Origin: Dactylonectria macrodidyma
Taxonomy: Eukaryota; Ascomycota; Sordariomycetes; Hypocreales; Nectriaceae
NCBI GenBank assembly: GCA_020744425.1
Contig: JAGMUV010000013.1
Span: 868,001-932,000 of the forward strand
DNA length: 64,000 nucleotides
Direction: 5' to 3'
Shown piece by piece: positions 20,856-31,758 of this stretch. Position numbers and translations under genes: made by a program. Each line of letters starts with the position of its first letter. The stretch's first letter is position 1. A model generated the notes under the pieces. That model did no database searches and had not been told where the DNA came from. It saw nothing but the letters and a program-made list of their open reading frames with translations.

Positions 20856-23294
20856 CTAAATTTCCTTCACAAAACCTACCTCGACCAAATCATCCGGGTC
20901 GATGTCTAGATTGGCCATCTTGGTACGCGAGTTTTCCCGGATCCACAAGAAACACTCTAGTGCTACTCGTCGAGCTATGTTTCCGATGGTTCGTTTCGGT
21001 CTCTTTTGGATCCTCATCGTCTGTTTCCCCATGAGATACACCGTCTGGGCATCTCGTGCGGCACGGAGAGCCTCTAGCTCCTCCCGCACATCGGGTGGCA
21101 GAGCATCCTCGTTTCCGTCATGAGAGCCCCGTGTGATGAACATCATAAGCTCTGCCACGATAATCCGTGCCAAATTTGGAGTGAGAACATCGTCCATGTA
21201 TCCGTAGCGAAGGGCGATTCGGTAACAAGAGGGGATTTTGTGGCTGACGCGGGCGATAACGAAACGTTGGTCGGCTGGCACGGTCGGTTGTGATAGAGAG
21301 CGCATGTGAAAAAAGACAATGACCTGTGGTCGGGTCTGGAATTTGCGAACGAACTGGGTAAACACTTTTGGGATGTGGTCACCACTACCGCCAACTTTGT
21401 CGAAAAAGATGCCTAGCCCCGATGCCCCCGTGATTGGGCCACCCCCGAACTCCGGCTGGAGCCTTAGACGAACAGGGCTGTCGTTATCTGTAGAAATAGA
21501 ATCGTTGCGAGACATCATAAGGAGATCGGAGGGATCCACCATGTCACGCTCCTCTGCCTTCCATTGTTGCTCTTTGCCCCATCTCCAGAGGATGAAGATG
21601 GTTGAAAGCGTGAATGACAGCACGAGTGCAAACCAACCACCATCAGGCACTTTGTTCAGTGCCGCTGACAGATATACTCCATCGAGTGAGATAAAGACCA
21701 AGAATACGAAGAGGACGATGAGTGATTGGACGCGCCAAATGATGAGTGCGACCAAGGACACCAAGCAGGTGGTAATAAATGTTACAATGATGACACATGC
21801 GCCGTAAGCATGCCCTAGACTGGTTGTCTGCAATGGTACATTAGCATCGCATCATCGAAAGCATACCGATGTACTCACATTATTATACACGGCCGTAACG
21901 ACCACTGTTCCGATCATCAGCAGCCAGTTTGCGAATGGCATGTAGATTTGGTCGTGAAACCGACGGCTGGTGTGGACCGTCTTGATGTGGGGAAAGTAAC
22001 TCAGTCTCATCAGTTGAGAGATGAGTTGAAAGGAGCTGGTGATCAAAGCCTGGCTAGCCACGATCGCAGCTAGAACAGCAATGATAATGCTGAAGTAGAA
22101 GGTTCCTTCGGGCACGGTATAAAAGAAGGGGTTTGTGAAAGCGGTACCGGCCTCGTCCTGCGAGATATATGCGGCCTGGCCTGCGTAGGTGATTAGCAGG
22201 CACGGGAATGCCAGGAAAAGCCAGGAGAGCTGGATGGCACGCTGGCCGAAGGCTCCGAGGTCAGCAAACAGCGATTCGACGCCAGTGAAGGCGAGTAGCA
22301 GACCGCCAAGAGACTTCCAGCCTTCGTCGCCGGTTCGAATAAGGTACGTAAATGAATAGTGAGGGCTGAATGCCTTGAGAACGGTGTGGTCGTACTTCAC
22401 GAGGTTGTAGATTCCGATGATCATGTTGTACAGGAGCCATATCACGACGATGGGGGCGAATGCTGTGCCAATCTTGGATGTGCCGAGAGGTTGAAGCAGG
22501 AAGAGGAGAACCAGGATACCACACGAGATTCCGACAATGGCATCTCTACCCAAATCTGGTCGGACGACTTGGATGCCTTGGATCGCACCCAAAATCGACT
22601 GGGCCGGGGTGAGCACACTATCTGCGACCACCATGGAGACGCCTAGCACGCCAACAATCTTGAGGATCGCTTTGGCTGTTCTGCTTCTCTCCAGAAAGTC
22701 CCGGACTAGTCTACCAGCGGGCGGTAGCTCGGTCGATCCTATTTCTCGCTCCAAACGGATCATGATCCTCTCGGGATAGTTTGGGTCCGAACCCATGATG
22801 TTGGCATAGCGAGCAAGCAGTGAGTAGACCGCAAAGGTGCCTCCCTGACCGTCATCGTCGGCCGAGAGTACGATGAAGCAATATTTCACGGTGACAATGA
22901 GGGTGAGAGACCATATGATGATGGACAGGGCCCCGACCAAGTCATCCCACGAGGGTTGCTTGGTGAACGTCGAGCTGAAGACATAGAGGGGGCTGGTACC
23001 AATGTCGCCATACACGACACCGGTGCTCTGCCAAGCAAGCCATAGTAGAAGGACGCCCTTGTATGTCTTGAACGTGTTAGAGTAGCCTACCTACAATAGA
23101 CAGATCGGATTGCCTACCTGCTTGTTATTTCTATTCAGATCCTCGTGCTCAATTCGCTGGGCCTTTTCCTGGTCGGCTAGGTCACGGGCGTCGGGGTCGG
23201 TGGGGGCCGTGGAGGCAGCATCATTGTGATCATTGTCGAAGGCGGCGGCCCTCGTTTCTATCGTGTCGTCGCGTTCATCATTTGGAAGTCCCAT
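20856..23294 (-). CDS. HAK1: HAK/KUP-type potassium transporter
   Basis: Three exons: 23294-23118, 23066-21879 and 21827-20856, separated by two 51-nt introns (GTAGGC...AAG with CTAAC; GTGAGT...GCTAAT...CAG). Both introns contain in-frame stops. The product is 778 aa. HAK proteins are high-affinity plasma-membrane K+ (H+-coupled) uptake systems of fungi, plants and bacteria. The acidic N-tail (1-60) leads into the first helix and the family box VYGDIGTSPLYVFSSTF. Next come a run of about 12 membrane segments, with GGTFAVYSLLARY and the conserved loop GVESLFADLGAFG, up to about residue 560. The long hydrophilic C-terminal region of about 200 residues is usual in the family. The start is the first ATG (MGLPNDERDD). 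The neighbouring HEM3 gene is divergent, 2.1 kb away. Confidence 0.93.
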
Positions 23295-25373
23295 TTCGAC
23301 GTCGTTTGCTACAGGCCACCCAAGCTAGATGAGGCTGAAGCACGCAGACCATGAGCGGAAGCTCCGGGGTGTGATCCTTTATACTCTCGACTCAGCTGCC
23401 AGAGCTCCCAGAACGGCGAACTGCACCAAGCCATGATGGGAGTGGGACGGAGGCCGTCGGTAGCGAACATGGTCCCTTGGCAAACCCGCTATGGCCACAG
23501 CCACAATTCAACCTAAACGGCACGCTTCTTTCTCGCCAAGGGTCACGGGATACTGTCATGGCGAGCTGATAGGCTCCTAATCGGTTCTGGCTTCGACAAT
23601 TGCTGGTCGACCCACCTAATAGAGCGCAGTTAGCACACCGACCGAGGTGTCGCGATGGTCTGCAGACGCATGGAGGCTTCGGGGCTGTGCGCATACTAGG
23701 TCCACCAAGTCCTACCAATCAAGCCAAGCCATGTCCTCTCGCCTCCTCTCGCCTCTTTTCGCCTCTCTATCATCGCGGCAGGGGTCTTAGTGGTCCCTCA
23801 GGTGAGGGGGAGCGTTCTCCGGCGGGGGATGACGGCGCAACCATCTCATGACGGTCCAATGGGGTATCCGAGTCACGTTGAAGCTAGCGGCATGAGTGCG
23901 GGGAATGGGCCAAGATAACCACGGCCACCCTTGAGACGTCTGCATTAGGCCATGCAGGGCCAAGGCGCTAAAAGGCTTGGTTCTCTTGGACGTCGTCTTG
24001 GCTAGCACTGGCGGATTCGTCGAGGACCATGTTTCCTACAAATCCCGCATCGTCATGGCTTGACCAAGATCGCCATTTGGAGGTAGCCGAACGGGTGCTA
24101 GATTTGATGTCTAAAAGATGTGGCCTAGCGGCTGTCGAAACTCGTACTTCGTAGCTGGTGTTGTGGTGTTGTAGTGTTGTGTCATGCTTTGGTGGTGTGG
24201 GCGAGGATGCTTTTCGGTGGGGTCAAAAACGACCTCTCTCCAACCGGGCAACCTCGGGATTACCACGTGAAGTGACGAGAGGTGCTGGAGACCCGCTGAA
24301 CCACGCAAAATGCAGTGCATCTTGGTGTGATTGTGATTGCCTTTCCTATGTGGTTGCTGTAAGCCGCCAAGATGGACAATGCCGTGCTATTTTACTACAA
24401 AAAGCCGCCATTATCTTCCCGGGCCAAGCACAGAAATGGACATATTCGTCAAAAGCCGATGCAAGCCATGTACGTACCCTGCAAGATGCAATTCTATCTG
24501 ATACTATCCCTAGAAGGGGAACGGCCGTGGACGAGCAGCGAGCGGACGAGCAGCAAGCAGACGAGCAGCAATGTTTCCTCCGACCAATAGACCAAAAGTA
24601 GAAAAAGCAAGTCTGCGCGTATTGATGCATGCGCTACGTAACATCACCATTGTGGCGACAAAAGTGATACTCCAAGGTTCTTATGCCTGAGAGACTATTG
24701 TTAGACGAATCATCGTCTAAAATCTAACACAAATTTCACAGACCTTATCTCAATCACGAGATGCACTGCCTCAAGCAGTCACTGCCACCATCTCATTCTC
24801 TTGCGATGCCGTCATAGCCCGCTACAACGATTGAGAATCCGATCATGTTCAGTTCATACCTACATCGTGCCGGAACAGTGCTTATTTTCGTCCCGCAATA
24901 TTCTCATGACTCAATGCTTGCCAGCATTATTCGCTCCCTCTAAATATCTAACTTATCTTCACAAATACTCCAATGAGTTGAACACCGATTAGTTTGAAAT
25001 TTTTCTTTGAATACAGGTAGGAGGTATGGTGATACCCGAAGTCGGACCAGCTGTGAGGTCCGGGGGGTCACGTGTAACCAGTGGGGCAGGAATCATGTCC
25101 TCTCAACCTCGCGGGTGTGCCCGCAACAGTGGCAAGACTCATTATCCTCGCCGGTGAATTGTTTCCAAGACCGCCAATTGTCCTATCACAGGCCTCTTTT
25201 ACGGATCAACATCCAAGTGAGTAGGAAACTTCTGTCTGGTATCGCCAATCTAGCTCCAATCGAGGACTTACCCCTCTAACACAAATTCCTAGCAGTAACC
25301 CCGCTACCGCAACCTTTCTCCTCACCTGCGACCCTTCTCTTCAACTACAATCCAATCCTCGACCTCGTCGCCA
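23295..25373. other. intergenic region between divergent HAK1 and HEM3
   Basis: About 2.1 kb with only short unconvincing frames on both strands. A small repeat GACGAGCAGC occurs three times around 24531-24571. CCAAT sequences at about 24971, 25175 and 25352 lie upstream of HEM3 and could serve haem-pathway regulation; that is inference. Confidence 0.45.
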
Positions 25374-26414
25374 ATGCTCAAAATGTCCGGCCCTCAGGAG
25401 CCCTCAGCCAGCAGAAAGGTCCTCAATGTGGGCACGCGCGAGTCACCGCTAGCCATGGCGCAGGCGCACATCGTCGTCAACTCCCTCAAGACCCAGTTCC
25501 CAGAGCACGACTTCGAGATCCACGGCATGACGACCACCGGTGACCGCGACCAGAAGACAGCTCTTTACAACTTTAACAGCAAGGCCCTGTGGACGTCTCA
25601 GCTAGAGGAGAGGCTGGTCAAGAAAGAGCTCGACTTCGTGGTCCACTGCCTCAAGGACATGCCGACGGCCCTGCCTGAGGGCTGCGTTATTGGGTGCGTG
25701 ACGGCGCGTGAAGACCCTCGAGATACACTCGTAATCAAGGCAGCGCTGGTAGAAGAGCACGGCTGGAAGACGCTGGCCGATCTGCCAGACGGCAGTGTCA
25801 TCGGCACCAGCAGTGTGCGCCGAATCGCCCAGCTCATTCGACGCTACCCCAAGCTCAAGTTCAAGGATCACAGAGGCAACATCCAAACTCGATTGAGGAA
25901 GCTGAAAGAGGACCCAGAGCTCACCGCCATCATTCTAGCGGCCGCCGGACTCCAGCGCATGGAACTCGACAGTCACATCTCCCAGTTCCTCGAGAAGGAC
26001 AACGGAGGTATCCTGTGGGCCGTCGGCCAAGGTGCCCTGGCGGTCGAGTGCCGCGAGGGCGACGAGTTAGTGCTCAACATTCTGAAGAAGATCGAGGACG
26101 AGCAGACGATGCTGGCTTGCGAGGTTGAGAGGAGCGTCATGCGTACTCTCGAGGGCGGATGCAGTGTGCCTATCGGCGTGGAGACAAAGTGGGTAGACGG
26201 CAAGTTGCGAATGCGGGCAAGTGTGGTTTCATTGCGCGGCGAAGAAGGCGTGGAATGCGAGATAACTGAGGCCATTACCACCCGTGAAGGCGCAGACAAG
26301 TTCGGCAAGCGAGTCGCACAGGAACTTGTGGACCGAGGCGCTGACAAGATTCTGAATGCTATTGTAGCATCCCGGCAAATACCTGAGACTAAGGCCTCAG
26401 AGACCTCGACTTAA
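25374..26414 (+). CDS. HEM3: porphobilinogen deaminase (hydroxymethylbilane synthase)
   Basis: A single exon of 346 aa. The cytosolic enzyme condenses four porphobilinogens into hydroxymethylbilane, the third common step after ALA formation in haem synthesis. Signatures are the start of domain 1 (NVGTRESPLAMAQA), the catalytic-aspartate segment HCLKDMPTALP (Asp95), the basic substrate-binding pair in GTSSVRRIAQL, RGNIQTRLRKL, and the dipyrromethane-cofactor attachment cysteine in EGGCSVPIG (Cys263). All are intact. Two in-frame ATGs lie close together (25374 and 25383). The second has the better context (A at -3), so the true protein may be 343 aa. No targeting sequence is visible. Confidence 0.96.
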   Translation: MLKMSGPQEPSASRKVLNVGTRESPLAMAQAHIVVNSLKTQFPEHDFEIHGMTTTGDRDQKTALYNFNSKALWTSQLEERLVKKELDFVVHCLKDMPTALPEGCVIGCVTAREDPRDTLVIKAALVEEHGWKTLADLPDGSVIGTSSVRRIAQLIRRYPKLKFKDHRGNIQTRLRKLKEDPELTAIILAAAGLQRMELDSHISQFLEKDNGGILWAVGQGALAVECREGDELVLNILKKIEDEQTMLACEVERSVMRTLEGGCSVPIGVETKWVDGKLRMRASVVSLRGEEGVECEITEAITTREGADKFGKRVAQELVDRGADKILNAIVASRQIPETKASETST

Positions 26415-26848
26415 TCCAAGGATCCAGTTAGCTTACAGTTAACCAGAGTTGTAAATTAAGATTGTACCACCTGCTATCAAGGAGATCAAAATAGCTCAGT
26501 AGAGAAATTAAATCATCACTCCTTAAGGGGAACAGTACGGGCGCAATGCCTCAGCTCAATATAAAGATATGTATAATAACGTAACAAGTCATTGTTAAAC
26601 TTGCACCTACCTATCTACTAATACCATTTTTTTAACCTTTAATCAGTTGATTAATCAGTATGGCTTGCATTAATTCATTTAGAGACTACCTACCTAAGTA
26701 GCTAGGCACTTCAACATAGGCGCCATACAACGGTTTAAATGCTTAATACATAGATTATCATATTGGCAGAAAATAGATTGTCCTCCCATTCGGTATCAAT
26801 TCCATTTCATCGTTTATGTATGCTATTACTCTCCATCATATCCCTATT
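26415..26848. other. AT-rich convergent spacer
   Basis: About 430 bases, distinctly AT-rich, between the stops of HEM3 and the transglutaminase-like gene. It contains several TA-rich words and probably both polyadenylation regions. No frame is supported. Confidence 0.5.
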
Positions 26849-28951
26849 TTACACCAATTCCCAACGCAAAGCATAGGTCCAAGCCATTCCCACCTTGCCC
26901 TTCTTCGCCAGAAACTCCTTTGCCGATACGCCCCTCGCATCCTGCCCGCCGATTGAAGTCGGCTGCGCAACTTGAACACACTGACCCGGGGCGCCGAGGT
27001 CCCTCGCGTGCACGTCAATCCAATGCCAATAGCCGTCCGTCTCGATCGGCAGCATCTCGTCTTTCCGCCCGTCGACTCCCTTGATGCAAAGCAGCAGTAG
27101 GGGAGGCTTGCCCAGCCCGTGTTTCTCCGACGTCCAGTGTTCGCAGATCTTGGAGAATTGAAACCGTACGACTTCACCGCTGTGCACGGAAATGTTTCGT
27201 CCCGCGGGCTCCACGCTGTCCTCGGAAATTCCCTCCTGGCGCGCCCCGGTGTAGAAGATGGGACGCTCGCCGTTGATCTTGCCCACCTTGGGGCCGACGT
27301 AGTACTCTTCCCAGCCGAGGACTCGGCCGTCGTTTCGGAACTGGTACTTGGACTCGCGCGGGAAGTGCGACTTGCCAAACTGGTCATTGGAGCTGGTGAA
27401 GTGGTGGGGCGAGAAAATCTGCTTATACTCGTTTGTGTTGCCGTCGAGGTGGCCAGCTCCCCAGCAGGCATCCAGAAGCTTCCACTCGCCGCCGTCAATG
27501 CGAACCGCGTTCCAGGCATGACCATCTGGCTTGGGTGGAGGAGGGCGCTCGCCATCTTTCAGGGGAGTATACCCGAATCCCTTTCCATGACCAACAACAA
27601 GAACACACTCAAGCCCAGCCCTGTTTGCGATTGCTTTATATACTTCGCCGTATCCTTGGCATACGGCTTTACCGCTAAAAATAGTCTCTTCAACTGACAT
27701 GCTTTTGACACATTTTCCGAAAAAAGAGACCGTGTCGTAGACAATATTGTGGTGGAACCAAGTGAAGATTGCCCGGGCCTTATCCGTGTAAGACGGAAAT
27801 GGGTCGCAGAGTTCGCGAGCCAAGTACCCTACGGGATCATTTCTCGGTAGTGATTGCCGAGGGAATCGGGCAGCTGCATCGTCGGGAGCACTCCAGTCTC
27901 GACAAATGAAGCAATCATCAATAACCCGGGGTGGGGCAGCAGCTCGGGATGAGACGGCCTCAATTTGCGCAAGTGACGGGCGCGATGAGACGGGCACCGG
28001 AGGAGGTTCATCATGCGACTGTGGCCGGCCTGGAAGAGGAGGTCGCACAGCTGGGACCTGCGGCGGCGTCGATTGAGTGTTCTGGCGAGGTTGTGCTGAA
28101 GTCCCATTAGTGGGTTGTGATTTTGCAAATCCCATTGGCCGAGGGGGCAGCTTTCGGGGAGGTAGGCTGGGCTCTGCATTCGTCACTGTTGCATTTCGCT
28201 GTGGTATCGCAGGCCGCGAGGGTAGTCTTGGGGGCAGGCTCGGTTTGGGTGCTGGAGCGGGCTCAATCTGACGAACAGCAGGAGCCGGTTGGGCTGCCGC
28301 GACATGGTGTTTAGTTCGAGCTGCCTCTTTGGCTGCTGCTTCTGCCTCCTTAGCTTCGCGTTCCCTCCTGGTGGGCGGCAACGGAGGGAGATTGGCTGCA
28401 TCAAATGCTGGAGGCAGCTTGTGGATGGTGCCCTCGGAGCCCTGACTGGTGACGGACGATGCGGTGCGACCACCCAAGGACAGAGTCGAATGCTGAGAAA
28501 TTTCGGAAGATCCCGAGTTACGCCTCGCCATTAGGCCAGGAGGCTGCGTCAAGTTGCGGCGAGGCGGCAAACTTGGTGATAGACCCGACGGGGAGCGGCC
28601 AGGTAGCGGGGGTGGGGCAGAGGGGCTCTCATGATGGTGATGCGTCCCATTTAGAGCAACTGATGGGTTCTGCTCAGGGACCGACGGCACCTGAGATAGA
28701 TTCGTCCGTTTGACAGGCCTAGGAGGTACCGCTGGGCTGGGATGGCCCGGGGCGTTCGCAACGGTCGACGACACCACTGGGAGTGATTGAGTCCTGGCCT
28801 CGACGCCAAGGCGGTTGGGGGGAGGAGGTGGTGGTCCAGATGGTCGCTTGCGCGCCGGCTCTGGGGAAGCGCTGCTGAAGTTTTTCTGCTTGTTGAGGGC
28901 TGCTATTCGCTCTGCCAGTGTGTTGAATTGAGGCTCTTCGGTATCAGCCAT
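26849..28951 (-). CDS. proline-rich transglutaminase-like protein (Cyk3-related)
   Basis: A single exon of 700 aa. Residues 1-340 are disordered and rich in Pro, with many PPPLPGR, PSLPPR and PPLPPTR-type SH3-binding stretches and a short Ala/Glu/Lys helix near 196-213. Residues about 375-505 form a transglutaminase-like core with a complete Cys-His-Asp triad: Cys431 (GKAVCQGYG), His478 (DGHAWNAV) and Asp494 (LLDACWG). A beta-rich C-terminal region follows. In yeasts the related cytokinesis protein Cyk3 joins an N-terminal SH3 domain to such a core. Here I see no SH3 domain, only likely SH3 ligands, so a partner role at the septum or actin ring is an inference. Homologues may act as proteases, cross-linkers or pure scaffolds. 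Confidence 0.8.
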   Translation of the reverse strand: MADTEEPQFNTLAERIAALNKQKNFSSASPEPARKRPSGPPPPPPNRLGVEARTQSLPVVSSTVANAPGHPSPAVPPRPVKRTNLSQVPSVPEQNPSVALNGTHHHHESPSAPPPLPGRSPSGLSPSLPPRRNLTQPPGLMARRNSGSSEISQHSTLSLGGRTASSVTSQGSEGTIHKLPPAFDAANLPPLPPTRREREAKEAEAAAKEAARTKHHVAAAQPAPAVRQIEPAPAPKPSLPPRLPSRPAIPQRNATVTNAEPSLPPRKLPPRPMGFAKSQPTNGTSAQPRQNTQSTPPQVPAVRPPLPGRPQSHDEPPPVPVSSRPSLAQIEAVSSRAAAPPRVIDDCFICRDWSAPDDAAARFPRQSLPRNDPVGYLARELCDPFPSYTDKARAIFTWFHHNIVYDTVSFFGKCVKSMSVEETIFSGKAVCQGYGEVYKAIANRAGLECVLVVGHGKGFGYTPLKDGERPPPPKPDGHAWNAVRIDGGEWKLLDACWGAGHLDGNTNEYKQIFSPHHFTSSNDQFGKSHFPRESKYQFRNDGRVLGWEEYYVGPKVGKINGERPIFYTGARQEGISEDSVEPAGRNISVHSGEVVRFQFSKICEHWTSEKHGLGKPPLLLLCIKGVDGRKDEMLPIETDGYWHWIDVHARDLGAPGQCVQVAQPTSIGGQDARGVSAKEFLAKKGKVGMAWTYALRWELV

Positions 28952-29610
28952 GATGGGATAGCTCGAATACGATTATGTGCCGAATAGGTGATCAACAGTG
29001 GCACTGACGGAATGGTTGCGAGTCGATGGATTCACGGTGTAGCGAGCGACCAGTCCACCACGTGCAAAAAATTCAACAAAACATGGAAGCCCAGTTAGCA
29101 AAAGAAGGGACGGTGGAGAATATAATAAAGTAAGTAAGATGGGGGAAACAGGAAACGGGAAACGGCACGGTTCGAAGGCCAAGAGGTTGACTCCATATTT
29201 GCCTGATTCAAGGAGTGCCGTTGGTGGTTGGTGTGACTGGACGGCCCGGGCACAGCCTTGGGAGTGGGCCCAGGAGGACGAGAGGAGCCGTCTACGGGGT
29301 GGGGACACGGTGATTCAATGGCCCCCCGAGTTTCATCTTTTTGTGTCTGCAGCCAACACCAACACCCAGCGCTCGGATTGTTTTAGTAGCACGAGTGCGG
29401 CTGAGAGAAGGATTTTGGTTGCTAGCTGATAGACAGCTCGCACGTTGATTTTTTCGAGGGGGCTGATGCGCATGGGCACGGATGACCATATGAGGCTGGG
29501 TCCAGACCAGACAGGTGGCAACTTGCGTGAAGGAGGCGAGACTAAAATATGACTTTGGTATGTAGATGTGTTGGCGATCTCAGGCTGTCTACAAGCCTGA
29601 ACAGAATGCC

Positions 29611-29636
29611 TCGTCTCGTCTCGTCTCGTCTCATCT
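29611..29636. repeat. (TCGTC)n microsatellite
   Basis: Four to five tandem pentamers TCGTC/TCATC. Confidence 0.85.
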
Positions 29637-30440
29637 CCCTGACTCAACTGATCCTGCGTTGGTGCTTGTGTTTAAAGATCGACCTGCATGTACATGGTTC
29701 TGGATCCTTCAGTGACAGAGAGTATCGGTCGTGCCAGACCAACAACGAGAGTAGACTCACTCATTCTCCCAAAGAAATACCCGAGTTAAATGTCCTCACG
29801 TCCATTTCTTGGCAACTTTAGTCACCCAAAGTCTTCCTGTTGCATTTGCGGCACAATAGACAATTACCAATCCAGTGCCAAAATACGGTTTCAGTGTGTA
29901 AGTCGCGATTTACCTAAAACACCATGGTCCGGATTTTCATTAGAGAACAAGTCAGTCAGCCCCGCAATCAATCGCGCAAGAGACGCGATGCTGTGTTCCA
30001 CTTGGCTTCCTCATATCTCCAACTGGATGAGGAGAAGATGGGGCGATTCGGAGGATTCCACTCAAGCGCCGCGACCCCACACGAGGAGGGCCATGTAGGC
30101 TGGCGGTCTGCGTCCCTAGCACACAGAGGCTTCGAGCCGTCGCTGGGAACATCGGTCCTGCTGCGCCAACTCATGCATCTTGAACAGTGCCGCATCGACG
30201 GGAGTCATTAGTGTTGTAATCTAGTTTTCAAGGACAGTTCTGCCGGTTGCGTTGCAGTTGATCGAGTGTCCCCACTCCATTTCTGGGGTACCGGTAGTCG
30301 TGTGAAGTCCCTGGAGATGGATGCCGAGGTACGGATAGTCGACGAGAAATGGTTACGAGGGTATCTGGAACCTTTCACGGCATGGCCCATGTTGGGTGTT
30401 GAACAAGAGCAGGACGTGCTTGGGTCTCGTACGTCCTAAA

Positions 30441-30470
30441 CACAGGCACAAGCACAAGCACAAGCACACT
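30441..30470. repeat. (CACAAG)n microsatellite
   Basis: Three exact tandem hexamers CACAAG flanked by near copies. Confidence 0.85.
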
Positions 30471-30873
30471 CACCAGACCAGTGAACCACCAGCACAGAAG
30501 CGGCCGTGCAACCGTTGAGCCCGAGACGCATCACACCGAGAGGCGCTTCGGAGTATTATATAGCATTATTCATTTCCAATCCTCGATTGTGTGTCGAAAG
30601 CAAGCCCAGTAAGGTTTTGATTCGATCCCCACCACCCAAGCTAGCATTGGTGAATGATGATGATTGAGGGTTGTGTTGGAGACATGCGTACGACTAGGGA
30701 CGTGGGACCGCACATCATCGCCCAACAGGGCAAAATAGGAAGTTGTTGTCTATGTCACAGCCAATCGACTATTCGAGTATTGTTCAAGCAGTTTTCAAAC
30801 TGTGACTCAGAGTATTTCTCCGACACCTCATCTCAAATCTTTCAACCAAAACCAACCGCCCTAGCCAACCGCC

Positions 30874-30978
30874 ATGGCCACGCAGCCCACCTACAGCGGC
30901 AGTATCCCGCCAAACCCGCATAGTCCACCCATTCAAGCCATTGTCCGTCTCACGCCGCCTCTCGCACTAAACCAATTG
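30874..30978 (+). CDS. candidate first exon of an unassigned gene
   Basis: An ATG in excellent context (CCAACCGCCATGGCC), after a leader-like stretch rich in CAACC/CAAA, opens 35 codons beginning MATQPTYSGSIPPNPHSPP. These end at a consensus donor (TTG|GTAGGT, 30979). No stop occurs before the donor. The downstream acceptor is uncertain. One possibility is TTTGTTTCCAG near 31466, after which a 28-codon exon would end at a TAA near 31555, but that intron would be ~490 nt and lacks a clear branch point. It could alternatively belong to the leader of the F-box gene that starts at 31759. No family recognised. Confidence 0.35.
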
Positions 30979-31758
30979 GTAGGTACCCACCAATCCACCA
31001 TTCATCGCCCCATGTTCCCCCATGCGCGCAACGTCCCTGTCATGGGGCGAGCAGCGGGGGCTTGGGGGGGACTCTGCAGCAGGCCCCGAATCCAATCCCG
31101 CCACCTCGGATGGCCTTCTCCCTCTATTCGTGCACTCCCATCCATCTGCACCACTTGCTCTGCACTTTGCCTCTGCCTCAGTGCCTCCTGCCCTGGCACC
31201 CCCCTCTTCTTGGACTGGTCGAGTCCCTTGCAGCAATACGAAGTACCTAAGGTACCTCTCAGCGCTTGCAGCTCGCCGGGAAGGCCCAGAGCCCCCCTGC
31301 TGCGAATCGTTGATCCGCCCCGCCATCCATCCACCACACCCAAGGGACCCGTTACCAACCAACAAAGAACCACCACAAACCTCCTGCCGCAACGTCCAAC
31401 TGGCTTGATCCCCGATCCTCCCGTCTTCTTTTCTACCTTACCTATCTTGTAATTTTTGTTTCCAGTTGCTGCTGCTTCATCGCTCTAATCAGGTCCTCTT
31501 CTGGTCTCGCTCGCTGCCGCCAGTTCGCCGTTCGCGTCTCTACGGCCTGGTATAACGGTATAACCCATCGCAGCCCTGCCGCTGTGTCGCATCGCATCGC
31601 ATCGCTTCGCTTCGCTACGGCCACGTCCCACGCCCAAGTGACGTCGTCATCTCTACCTCCAAATCCGTCTTCATCTTCGCTTGTGACTGCGCTTTCGCGG
31701 CCATCCCTACTCACCCCGTGTCAGCCGAATCGCCTAGCTCTTCCGCAAGCCGGCGATC

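Larger units (their letters stand above)
28952..30873. other. intergenic region with microsatellites
   Basis: About 1.9 kb without a supported gene, upstream of both the transglutaminase-like gene and the next plus-strand genes. It holds (TCGTC)n at 29611-29630 and (CACAAG)n at 30441-30470. Short frames at 29790-30211 on both strands show no family-like sequence. Confidence 0.45.

Noticed and set aside
24158..24601. 147-codon ORF between HAK1 and HEM3
   Set aside because: Overlapped by an equally long frame on the other strand, with repetitive C-terminal DEQQADEQQ from a simple repeat and no family signal.
30600..30660. possible tRNA B-box-like sequence (GATTCGATCCCC)
   Set aside because: No matching A-box, acceptor stem or anticodon arm could be folded around it.
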